Shown: positions 34,708-41,757 of the stretch, piece after piece
Position numbering within the stretch: the stretch's first letter is position 1
How the letters are laid out: every line of letters begins with the position of its first letter
From: Elusimicrobiales bacterium
GTDB taxonomy: Bacteria > Elusimicrobiota > Elusimicrobia > Elusimicrobiales > UBA9959
Length of the DNA stretch: 64,000 nucleotides
Direction: 5' to 3'
Assembly: GCA_028713125.1 (NCBI GenBank)
Contig: JAQTOU010000008.1
Coordinates: forward strand, 89,256 to 153,255
Notes under the pieces: model-generated
Told to the model about the DNA's origin: nothing
Database searches by the model: none
What the model saw: the letters and a program-made list of their open reading frames with translations, nothing else
Translations under genes and position numbers: made by a program

Positions 34708-36162
34708 TCAGCGCGGTACCGCGTGGCAGTCTTCGCAGGCGTATTTCAGCGGCTTGTACAGCGTCACTTTCCTTCCCTGCGGGGTAAGCGCCTGAGGGTG
34801 GCAGTCTTTGCAGGCGACTTTAGCGTGGGCCTTGTCCAGTTTGAAGCGGGACATGGTTTCGTGGTTGAAAATAATCTTTTTCCAGGAAAGTTCGTCGCGA
34901 TGGCAGGTCTCGCAGACCGTCTTTCCGCCGGCCCGGAACTGTCCCGCGTGAGGGTCTTTATGGCAGAAAGCGCAATCCTTCTGGACTTTAACGAAACGCA
35001 CCGCGCCTAAAACCGCGTCGCGTACGTGGCAGGACGCGCAGGGGGCTTTCTTATGGGCCCCGTTGAGCGGCCAGGTCGTATGGTCTTTGACGGCGTAGGT
35101 CGAAGGCTTGAACTCGGTCTCTTTGTGACAATCCAGGCAGCGCGGATGGGCCGGCAGGAATTGCGCGGCATGTTCGTCCTTGTGGCAGGCCTCGCAGACT
35201 TTCTGGGCGCGTGCGCGCCCCGGCGCGCCGGGCCGGGAGTAGCGCTGGGCGTAAGGCTTGGCCGGGTCATGGCAGGCCTTGCAGGCGGTTTTTGCGTGGG
35301 GTTTTTCTATGTGGAAGCCGGTGACCAGGTGCTGAGGCTTGGTCATGCGCTGGTTCGCGGTGTCCCAGGGCACGGCATTTTTTGTGTGGCAGGCTTCACA
35401 CTCAAGGTTCCACTTTGTCCGGTGGGGCGTCTTGTGGCAGTCCGCGCACTTCTTCCCGGGGATCTTTCCGAAGATCTTTCCCTCGGCGGGGGGGCCGGCG
35501 GCGTGGCACTTCCCGCAGGCGACTTTCACGTGGGCGTCGCGCAGCGGGTAGGACTTGTCATGGTCGAAGCCGGGCGCGGGCTTCCATTTGTCCTGGGAGT
35601 GACATTTCTCGCAGGCGCTTGCGGCCTGGCCGCCGTTATGCGGGTCTTTGTGGCAGGACACGCAGTCCTGTTTCAGGCCGAGAAAAGTGGCCGCGCGCCG
35701 TGCCTTGGGGAAGTCGGGGAGAAAGAAAGGCGGCGCGTGTTTAACGTGGCAGTCGGCGCAGGCAAGCTTGTCATGGCTGCTTTTCAGCGTATAAGTGGAG
35801 TAGGAATGATCGAAAGTCGTCGGCTCGGCGCCGCCCCATGAGACTTTGTTCACCAGCGGGAAGGCCGTGCCGTTATGGTCGGAATGGCACTTGGCGCAGT
35901 TCTGCGCCTTGTCGGCGATAACGCGGCCATGGTAGCCTTTATGCCCGGCTATCTGGGCGGCTATCTCGGGGTGGCAGGACATGCAGCCTGCCGGCAGCCC
36001 TTTTGAATCGTGGCATTTGCGGCAGTTGCCTATGAAAGAGGACCCGGCCACCGCCATGTGGGGGGCGGAAAGGTCTCCCGGCGAGGAGCGGAACAGAAGC
36101 AGCGAAGCGCCGAGGGCGGCCGCGAGAAGTATTCCTACGATGAGGGGCGCGTGCCGTTTCAT
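34708..36162 (-). CDS. Membrane-anchored multiheme c-type cytochrome, 17 CXXCH motifs
   Basis: 484 aa. One N-terminal hydrophobic segment (residues 7-24) with no clear cleavage site, so probably an anchor in the inner membrane. 17 CXXCH motifs follow, several as CHKDPH or CHKTPH pairs, in the cytochrome c3/c7-like style. Basic composition (many Lys) between motifs. Its start overlaps the b-type cytochrome stop (ATGA), tying it to the membrane module. It probably takes electrons from the membrane subunit and passes them across the periplasm. Confidence 0.88.
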   Translation of the reverse strand: MKRHAPLIVGILLAAALGASLLLFRSSPGDLSAPHMAVAGSSFIGNCRKCHDSKGLPAGCMSCHPEIAAQIAGHKGYHGRVIADKAQNCAKCHSDHNGTAFPLVNKVSWGGAEPTTFDHSYSTYTLKSSHDKLACADCHVKHAPPFFLPDFPKARRAATFLGLKQDCVSCHKDPHNGGQAASACEKCHSQDKWKPAPGFDHDKSYPLRDAHVKVACGKCHAAGPPAEGKIFGKIPGKKCADCHKTPHRTKWNLECEACHTKNAVPWDTANQRMTKPQHLVTGFHIEKPHAKTACKACHDPAKPYAQRYSRPGAPGRARAQKVCEACHKDEHAAQFLPAHPRCLDCHKETEFKPSTYAVKDHTTWPLNGAHKKAPCASCHVRDAVLGAVRFVKVQKDCAFCHKDPHAGQFRAGGKTVCETCHRDELSWKKIIFNHETMSRFKLDKAHAKVACKDCHPQALTPQGRKVTLYKPLKYACEDCHAVPR

Positions 36163-37031
36163 GGCAGGGAAAGACCCAGTCCTCCCAGGTTGGTGGCCAC
36201 CAGTACATGCAGGACAGCTACTATCAGCATCATGATCGAGAACCAGCGGTGGAAAACGCGCCAGGAGCGCATAAGTTCGCGCAGCTCCTGGTAGCGGGCC
36301 AGTCCGCTCTTTTCGCGGAGATAGCGGCGGGCCAGCGGGAGTATCCCTGCGGCCGAAGCCGCCATCTGCGGGGAGGCCATCACGGCCCGGCGCAGGTTCT
36401 CGAATTCAATTTTTTCCGCGCGGTCCGAGCTTATTATCCCCGTCAGGGCGGAGAGAACGTTCCTCTTGGACGCCGCTTCGCTTTCCCCGGTCCCTTCGGC
36501 CAATTCTACGCCGCTTTTGCTCAGTTCCTGGTGGAGCTCTTTTATGGCTTTTTCCAGTTCGGCGAGCTCAAGTTCCCTGCCCTGCAGGGAGCGCGGGACG
36601 TGGGTGTAGATGTAGCGCCCCACGATCCCGCTGCCGACCACGATGAACAGCGAGACGGCGGCCAGGGCGGCCATCGGATTGCGCAGCAGAAAAGCGCTGT
36701 GGAGCAGCACGAAGAGCGCCCCGGTGATGCCGGTAAAAACGTGCATCGACATCCAGGACCTCAGGCTGCCCATCCAGTCCAGGCGGACGAAGGAACTTCG
36801 GACGAGATAGCCGAGATTCATGATTATAAGGGTGAGGCCTATGATGCCGTATACCAGGCCGATCGAGCCGGAGGGGCGCAGCCGGGAGTGGAGTTCGCTC
36901 AGCGGCCTCTCCGCGGCGGGAAGAAGGTAATAGTAGCGCCCCATCCAGGCCATGGCGGCCAGGCCCGCGCCGCAAAGCGAGCCGAGGATGGTAAATACGA
37001 CGGAAGCGGTGCGGTTCTCCGGGGCGCTCAT
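36159..37031 (-). CDS. Membrane b-type cytochrome-like subunit
   Basis: 290 aa. About five hydrophobic segments: 10-30, 58-78, 95-115, 120-140 and 262-282. Paired histidines suitable for heme b appear in SMHVFTG, LLHSAF, VFHRWF and AVLHVLV. A charged cytoplasmic helical stretch (about 148-250, GRELELAELEKAIKELHQEL) separates the fourth and fifth helices. The family is not one I can name; the layout fits a diheme or monoheme quinone- or flavin-linked electron carrier. It overlaps the genes on both sides by four bases. Confidence 0.72.
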   Translation of the reverse strand: MSAPENRTASVVFTILGSLCGAGLAAMAWMGRYYYLLPAAERPLSELHSRLRPSGSIGLVYGIIGLTLIIMNLGYLVRSSFVRLDWMGSLRSWMSMHVFTGITGALFVLLHSAFLLRNPMAALAAVSLFIVVGSGIVGRYIYTHVPRSLQGRELELAELEKAIKELHQELSKSGVELAEGTGESEAASKRNVLSALTGIISSDRAEKIEFENLRRAVMASPQMAASAAGILPLARRYLREKSGLARYQELRELMRSWRVFHRWFSIMMLIVAVLHVLVATNLGGLGLSLP

Positions 37032-38437
37032 TCTTTTTCCTTTCTGCCCGGGGCTTTCCCTTCGGAAGTTCCTGCTTCCCGGGCTCCGGGCTCTTCCGTT
37101 CCCGGGGCTTTTCCGAATTTAACTCCTATCTTCTGCAGTAGGGGGAAGGGGGGGTCGCCGCCGGCGCAGACGAACACCCAGTCATTATCGAGGTTGGCCA
37201 CTTCCTTACCTACTGGCTCGCAGGAGTGGAGGACGACTTTCTTCGGTTGGATATGTTTGACCTGGGAAGACATTATCAGGTGGATCTTTCCCTCGGCCAC
37301 GGCTTTGTCCAGGCGCTCCTTGTTGCGGCCGGTCAGACGTGAAAAATCGCTCTTGCGGTGGGAGAGCACCACGTAGTTTTCGGGCTGGCCCGCTAAACCC
37401 AGGGCCGCCTCCACCGCGCTGTTGCCGCCTCCGATCACGAGCGCCCGCTGCCCTTTCAGGGCGGCGGCGTCGGCCAGTTCGTACAGGACATGTTCTGCCT
37501 CTTCGCCCGGAACTCCGAGTTTGCGCGGCACGCCCCTGCGCCCCAGGGCCAGCACTACGAAGCGGCTTTTGAAGACGCCGGCGCTGGTCCTGGTTTCCAG
37601 GACGCCGTCCACCGGGGCGATCATTTCCACGGCCGCGTTTATCTGGACCTTTATGCCGTGCCTGCATACCGTATCGCTCCACATCTTCAGCAGGTCTTCC
37701 TTGAAATATTCGCCTTCCTTGATCCTGCCGTGAAGCGGCATCTCGGCGGCCTGTACCAGGGTGAGCTTCCGGCGGGGGTACTTATAGACCGTGCCGCCCA
37801 CGTCGTCGATGCTGACGGCGGCGTAATCCAGCCCGAGCTCCACCGCGCGGAAGAGTGCGGAAAGCCCGGCCGGCCCGACTCCGACCACCAGGATATCGTG
37901 AACACCGGGGAGCTTGGGCTTCGGTTCCTGTTTAAGGCGCCTGGCTATATCGTTGGCCGCCGTTTTGCCCTGCTCTATGGCGTTCCTTACCAGGCCGATC
38001 CCGCCGAGCTCGCCGGCTATGTACAGGCCGGGGACGCTGGATTCAAGCGTCGGACTTAGTATAGGTATGTCCGGACGTTTTGAGACGTCCCCGAGGCCTA
38101 CTTCAATTGCGCAGACGGGACAGGCCCTTTCGCAATTGCCGCAGCCGATGCAATGGGAGGCGTGGACTACCCGCGCGAGGCCGGAGACTACGGCCAGGAC
38201 GTCGCCCTGGTGGCAGGCCAGGACGCAGCTGCCGCAGCCTATGCATTTATCCGCGTGGATATGGGCGGATTGAGTTACAGGCTTGTCGGTGCCGAGCTCT
38301 TTGCCCTCTTTCAGCTGTTCTTCGAGCTTTGCTTCGGCCTCCGCGTCGCGCTCGCGCTCCAGGCGGTGCTGCCATATCGAGACGAGGCCTACGGCCATTA
38401 TAAAAAAAATAATTATGGCAATGGTGGTAAGGTCCAT
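37028..38437 (-). CDS. Membrane-anchored FAD oxidoreductase with two [4Fe-4S] clusters
   Basis: 469 aa. An N-terminal helix (3-22) anchors it; two ferredoxin motifs follow, CIGCGSCVLAC and CIGCGNCERACPVC. A thioredoxin-reductase-like flavoprotein (about 170-445) has FAD-binding VVGVGPAGLSA and a second dinucleotide site VIGGGNSAVEAA. Pro/Glu/Lys-rich tail. It likely oxidises NAD(P)H in the cytoplasm and feeds the b-type subunit encoded next (ATGA overlap). First gene of the conduit operon. No good ribosome site is visible upstream. Confidence 0.85.
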   Translation of the reverse strand: MDLTTIAIIIFFIMAVGLVSIWQHRLERERDAEAEAKLEEQLKEGKELGTDKPVTQSAHIHADKCIGCGSCVLACHQGDVLAVVSGLARVVHASHCIGCGNCERACPVCAIEVGLGDVSKRPDIPILSPTLESSVPGLYIAGELGGIGLVRNAIEQGKTAANDIARRLKQEPKPKLPGVHDILVVGVGPAGLSALFRAVELGLDYAAVSIDDVGGTVYKYPRRKLTLVQAAEMPLHGRIKEGEYFKEDLLKMWSDTVCRHGIKVQINAAVEMIAPVDGVLETRTSAGVFKSRFVVLALGRRGVPRKLGVPGEEAEHVLYELADAAALKGQRALVIGGGNSAVEAALGLAGQPENYVVLSHRKSDFSRLTGRNKERLDKAVAEGKIHLIMSSQVKHIQPKKVVLHSCEPVGKEVANLDNDWVFVCAGGDPPFPLLQKIGVKFGKAPGTEEPGAREAGTSEGKAPGRKEKE

Positions 38438-38617
38438 ATGTGCGCCAAGCTATCGCGAAAGTCGCGCGGAGCGGACAGGATCGGATCGCCGTATCCCTGG
38501 AAGTACAGCCCCGGGTCCCGCAAAATAGTCCCCGGTCAGCTCATTACCTGACTTTATCAAATAGATTTTTATCCGGCAATATTCAATGCCCGCTCTTTTG
38601 TGGTTTTGCGGTATAAA

Positions 38618-38645
38618 AAAAGGCCTGGGGCGACCCAGGCCTTTT
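38618..38645. terminator. Intrinsic terminator after rubredoxin
   Basis: Perfect 12-bp repeat AAAAGGCCTGGG / CCCAGGCCTTTT (38618-38629, 38634-38645) with a GCGA loop and further A/T on both sides. It closes the rbr-tpx-dfx-rd operon. The remaining gap to 38437 holds no gene I can see. Confidence 0.9.
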
Positions 38646-38661
38646 CTATTATTACGGAGGT

Positions 38662-38823
38662 TCAGGCCTCTACTTCGAACTCTTCCTTTCCGGCGCCGCA
38701 CACGGGGCAGAGCCAGGTGGCGGGAAGCTTCTCGAAAGAAGTGCCGGGGGGGATATTGTTATCGGGGTCGCCCACGGCGGGGTCATAGATGTATCCGCAA
38801 AGCTTGCATACGTATTTTTTCAT
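38662..38823 (-). CDS. Rubredoxin
   Basis: 53 aa. Fe(Cys)4 site from CKLCGY and [11 protein letters not shown], with the usual [18 protein letters not shown] between. AAGGAG precedes the ATG. It is the electron donor for superoxide reductase and rubrerythrin encoded just upstream, last gene of the operon. Confidence 0.96.
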   Translation of the reverse strand: MKKYVCKLCGYIYDPAVGDPDNNIPPGTSFEKLPATWLCPVCGAGKEEFEVEA

Positions 38824-38838
38824 TGTTTTCTCCTTGAT

Positions 38839-39219
38839 TCAGGCTTTCCACAGGCCGTGCATATTGCAGTATTCGCGCGCGGTCAGGGTCTTGGGGGTGA
38901 AGCAGAGGCAGAAAGTGGCCTCCGCGGGCTGGCCGGGTTTCAGGAACTCCCTGAACACCTTGCCGTCGGCTATGAGCTCGATCCACTCTATGAAATGCTT
39001 TTCTTCCATGGGGTGCGGCACCGAGCCTACCTTCACTTTTATTCCTTTCTCCGTCTTCTCGATAACGGGCACATGTTTTTCCTTGGAGGCGTCAACCGTG
39101 TTCTCTTTCACCGCCTTCATGTCCTGTCCGCAGCAGGCCAGCGCGCCGGCCGCGCCGTGCAGTACTTCCACGATATTCCCGCAAAGCTCGCATTTGTAAA
39201 CTTCCATTCTTTCGGCCAT
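38839..39219 (-). CDS. dfx: Desulfoferrodoxin (superoxide reductase, two-centre type)
   Basis: 126 aa. Centre I ligands Cys10, Cys13, Cys29, Cys30 (desulforedoxin domain) and centre II ligands His49, His69, His75, Cys118, His121, with Lys48 next to the site. It reduces superoxide to hydrogen peroxide without making oxygen. Ribosome site CAAGGAG. Fifteen bases precede the rubredoxin gene, its likely donor. Confidence 0.96.
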   Translation of the reverse strand: MAERMEVYKCELCGNIVEVLHGAAGALACCGQDMKAVKENTVDASKEKHVPVIEKTEKGIKVKVGSVPHPMEEKHFIEWIELIADGKVFREFLKPGQPAEATFCLCFTPKTLTAREYCNMHGLWKA

Positions 39220-39249
39220 ATTATTCTCCTTGATACTGTCTTATCGTTC

Positions 39250-39798
39250 TTACACCAGCGCCCGGAGGGCGGTGAGGACTTCGTCGTAGTCGGGCTCTTT
39301 GCTGACTTCCGGCACCAGCTGCACGTATTTAACTATGCCGTCCTTGTCCACGATGAAGACTGCCCTGGCCAGAAGGCGCAGGTCCTTTATCAGTATGCCC
39401 CAGGACTTGCCGAAATCGGCCTTCTGGTAGTCTGAGAAAGTCCTTACGGCTTTCACGCCGGCCGCTCCGCACCAGCGCTTCTGGGCGAAAGGCAGGTCCA
39501 TGCTGATGGTCAGCACGCCCACGTCGGGGCCCAGCGCCTCGGCTTCCTTGTTGAAGCGGCGGGTCTGCAGGTCGCAGGTCGGCGTGTCCAATGAGGGCAC
39601 GGCGCTTATCACGGCCACTTTGCCGCCGTAAGTGCGGGAGAACTTCATCGGCAGCATGTCGTTGGCGGTCACTTTGAAGTCCGGGGCCGTCATTCCTACC
39701 TTGATCTCTTCGCCGACCAGCGCCATCGGGCGGCCCTGCATGGTCACCGTGCGCTTTAAGGCTTCTTTTTTCGCTTCGTCGCTTATATTTTCGTCCAT
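39250..39798 (-). CDS. tpx: Thiol peroxidase (Tpx-type peroxiredoxin)
   Basis: 182 aa from ATG at 39798, which has an AAAGGAA site; the open frame extends upstream through the rubrerythrin tail without support. Peroxidatic Cys in SLDTPTCDLQTRRFN, resolving Cys in RWCGAAG, and the Tpx-type N-terminus VTMQGRPMALVGEEIKVG. It removes the peroxide made by superoxide reductase. Confidence 0.94.
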   Translation of the reverse strand: MDENISDEAKKEALKRTVTMQGRPMALVGEEIKVGMTAPDFKVTANDMLPMKFSRTYGGKVAVISAVPSLDTPTCDLQTRRFNKEAEALGPDVGVLTISMDLPFAQKRWCGAAGVKAVRTFSDYQKADFGKSWGILIKDLRLLARAVFIVDKDGIVKYVQLVPEVSKEPDYDEVLTALRALV

Positions 39799-39814
39799 AG
39801 TTTCCTTTACGGTT

Positions 39815-40387
39815 CTACCAGTTCTCCCCGAGCATTTCGAAATAGGCTTTGGGATGGGCGCAGGCCGGGCAGTTCTCGGGAGCGGTTTCGCCCTCGTGTA
39901 CATAGCCGCACTCCAGGCAGCGCCAGCGCGTCTTTTTATCCTTCTTGAAAACTTTGCCTTCCTCAAGGTTCTTGAGGAAACCCAGGTAACGGGCTTCGTG
40001 CTGCTTCTCGGCCACGGAAATGGCTTCGAAAGCTTTGGCGACGGGCTCGAAGCCCTCTTCGCGGGCTATCTTTGCGAAATCAGGATACATGCTGCCCCAT
40101 TCGTGGTGCTCTCCGGCCGCCGAAGCCTTAAGGTTCGTCTTCGTGTCCGCGATAGTCCCGGCGGGGAAAGTGGCGGTGATGGTCAGGTCCCCGCCCTCGA
40201 GGAACCTGAAGAAGCGCTTCGCGTGGGCCTTTTCCTGGGCGGCGGTCTCTTCGAAGGCCATGCCGATCTGGACATAACCCTCTTTCTTGGCTTCGGTGGC
40301 GAAATAAGTATAGCGGTTGCGTGCCTGCGACTCTCCCGCGAAAGCTGCAAGCAGATTCTTTTCAGTTCTGGTACCTTTTATGTTCAT
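39815..40387 (-). CDS. rbr: Rubrerythrin
   Basis: 190 aa. Ferritin-like diiron domain with AFAGESQARNRY, FEETAAQEKAHAKRF and SVAEKQHEARY, then a C-terminal rubredoxin domain CLECGYVHEG with CPACAHPKAYF. NADH-linked peroxidase of anaerobes. Strong CCAGGAGG ribosome site. First gene of the four-gene oxidative stress operon; the gap upstream has TAGAAT (minus strand, 40463-40458) as a possible -10. Confidence 0.96.
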   Translation of the reverse strand: MNIKGTRTEKNLLAAFAGESQARNRYTYFATEAKKEGYVQIGMAFEETAAQEKAHAKRFFRFLEGGDLTITATFPAGTIADTKTNLKASAAGEHHEWGSMYPDFAKIAREEGFEPVAKAFEAISVAEKQHEARYLGFLKNLEEGKVFKKDKKTRWRCLECGYVHEGETAPENCPACAHPKAYFEMLGENW

Positions 40388-40482
40388 TTTTTCCTCCTGG
40401 CCGACAGATTAGGGGCTCGCTGCCGGGCCCCACCGACAAAAATTTGCGAGAGATTACATTCTACTAAAATTCACCTTTACCG

Positions 40483-41244
40483 CTAGTCTTTTACGTTGTT
40501 CCTGCGTATGCCGGCGCGGGTAAGCGCGAAATCGTACTTTACCGGGTCCGCGGGTTCCACCTTCCTGAAATACGCCGTGATCTCCGCGGCGGTCTTCATG
40601 GAGGTGTCTTTCCTCTTTGTTATGCCCATCCCCATCGAGACCTGCCTCATATGGGTGTCCAGAGGTATGATCAGCTTGGAGGCGGAAACCCCGGTCCAGA
40701 CCCCGGGGTCCACCGCGTCCTTCCTTACCATCCAGCGGAGGTAGAGGTTCACGCGCTTGAAAGAGCTTTTGTGCTCCGGGCACGGTGTCAGTGAAGGCGC
40801 GCAGCCCAGCGCGTTGAATTTGTTCACGAATTCATAGATCGCTTCTTCAACCGTGGCCGCGTCCTCGTCGTAAGCCTGCAGGAACAGCTTTTCAAGCGAG
40901 GAGTGCTTTTCAAGCGCGTGCTTTATATTAAGGAGGAAGACGGCCAGTTCGGCCCCGGTCGTGAAGCGGTGCTTGAAAGAAACGAAAGTCTTTTTGATAG
41001 CGGCCGGGGTGGCGGTCTTCAGCCAGGCGGCGGGGGAATTCCCCATCGGGCCCAGGACTTTTTCCACGCTTTTAAGTATCTGCGTCACATTGCCGTAGGC
41101 CAGGCAGGCGGCTATGAGCCCGACTATTTCCCGGTCGGCGCGGCTTTTATAGCGCCAGACGAATTCAAGCGGGTCCGGGTGTATGAATTCCGGCCTATTG
41201 TAGCTGCGGTAGGTTTCTTCGAGGAAGGTTCGTTTAGGCGGCAT
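40483..41244 (-). CDS. TIGR02757/DUF2400 family protein
   Basis: 253 aa. Recognised from the N-terminal pattern HPDPLEFVWRYKSRADREIVGLIAACLAYG, the SFKHRFTTG stretch, and SASKLIIPLDTHMRQVSMGMG near the end, which all fit this uncharacterised family. Helical, soluble, possibly DNA-glycosylase-like in fold, but its function is not established. It follows the Rrf2 gene by 15 bases. Confidence 0.75.
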   Translation of the reverse strand: MPPKRTFLEETYRSYNRPEFIHPDPLEFVWRYKSRADREIVGLIAACLAYGNVTQILKSVEKVLGPMGNSPAAWLKTATPAAIKKTFVSFKHRFTTGAELAVFLLNIKHALEKHSSLEKLFLQAYDEDAATVEEAIYEFVNKFNALGCAPSLTPCPEHKSSFKRVNLYLRWMVRKDAVDPGVWTGVSASKLIIPLDTHMRQVSMGMGITKRKDTSMKTAAEITAYFRKVEPADPVKYDFALTRAGIRRNNVKD

Positions 41245-41259
41245 AGATCTTCGGACGTT

Positions 41260-41661
41260 TCACTTCAGCAATTCATTTATGCTCTTATCCATAGCCGCCC
41301 GGAAACTGTCGTTGGTTTCCGCGAGCAGGTTCCCGAGGATGCAGCCGAGCTTCCCGCAGGATTTGGATTTCATCAGGCAGGTCGAAAGCGACATCTTCCC
41401 GTCTATGGCTTCAAAGACGTCCCGCAGCTTGGCGGTCCTGGCTTTTTTAGAAAGGATGAAGCCGCCCTTCGGCCCGCGGCCCGGCACCAGGAGCCCGGCG
41501 CGGGTCAGGCGCTGCAGGACCTTGGTGAGGTGGTTGTAGGAAACGCCCAGCGCCCCGGCGATATGCCTGGTGGCGCAGGGCTTCCCTTCCGACTTCGCGA
41601 TGAGGCCCACGGCGTGGATGGCTATTACCGCTGCCTCCGAGATCTTTATTATGGTACTCAT
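41260..41661 (-). CDS. Rrf2-family transcription regulator (NsrR/IscR-like)
   Basis: 133 aa. Winged-helix N-terminus (ATRHIAGALGVSYNHLTKVLQRLTRAGLL, then GRGPKGGF wing) and three cysteines at CLMKSKSCGKLGC, the place where NsrR and IscR bind an Fe-S cluster; the spacing (6 and 4 residues) differs slightly from the usual 5 and 5. Lying directly downstream of the NO reductase gene, it is probably an NO sensor for this block. Predicted mRNA start is one base before ATG, and its own palindrome covers that point, so it is probably autoregulated. Confidence 0.88.
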   Translation of the reverse strand: MSTIIKISEAAVIAIHAVGLIAKSEGKPCATRHIAGALGVSYNHLTKVLQRLTRAGLLVPGRGPKGGFILSKKARTAKLRDVFEAIDGKMSLSTCLMKSKSCGKLGCILGNLLAETNDSFRAAMDKSINELLK

Positions 41662-41680
41662 ATACTACATTGTACCATAA
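41649..41680. promoter_or_regulatory. Rrf2 autoregulatory palindrome over the rrf2 promoter and start
   Basis: Perfect inverted repeat TTATGGTAC / GTACCATAA (41649-41657 and 41672-41680), gap 14. It contains the rrf2 extended -10 (TGGTACAAT, minus strand) and the ATG. Half-sites share TGGTA with the hcp palindrome. Confidence 0.5.
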
Positions 41681-41688
41681 ATTCGAGG

Positions 41689-41728
41689 CGGCAATAACAA
41701 GTCTCCCGCTGGAGTCCTGTTATTGCCG
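41689..41728. promoter_or_regulatory. Long inverted repeat between norZ and rrf2
   Basis: CGGCAATAACA (41689-41699) and TGTTATTGCCG (41718-41728), 11 bp perfect, with a small CTCC/GGAG stem inside. No T run follows, so an operator or mRNA hairpin is as likely as a terminator for norZ. The CGGCAATA core also occurs as an inverted repeat on the other side of norZ. Confidence 0.45.
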
Positions 41729-41757
41729 TTCTCGAGTCCGGCCTTCAGCTGTTTCTT

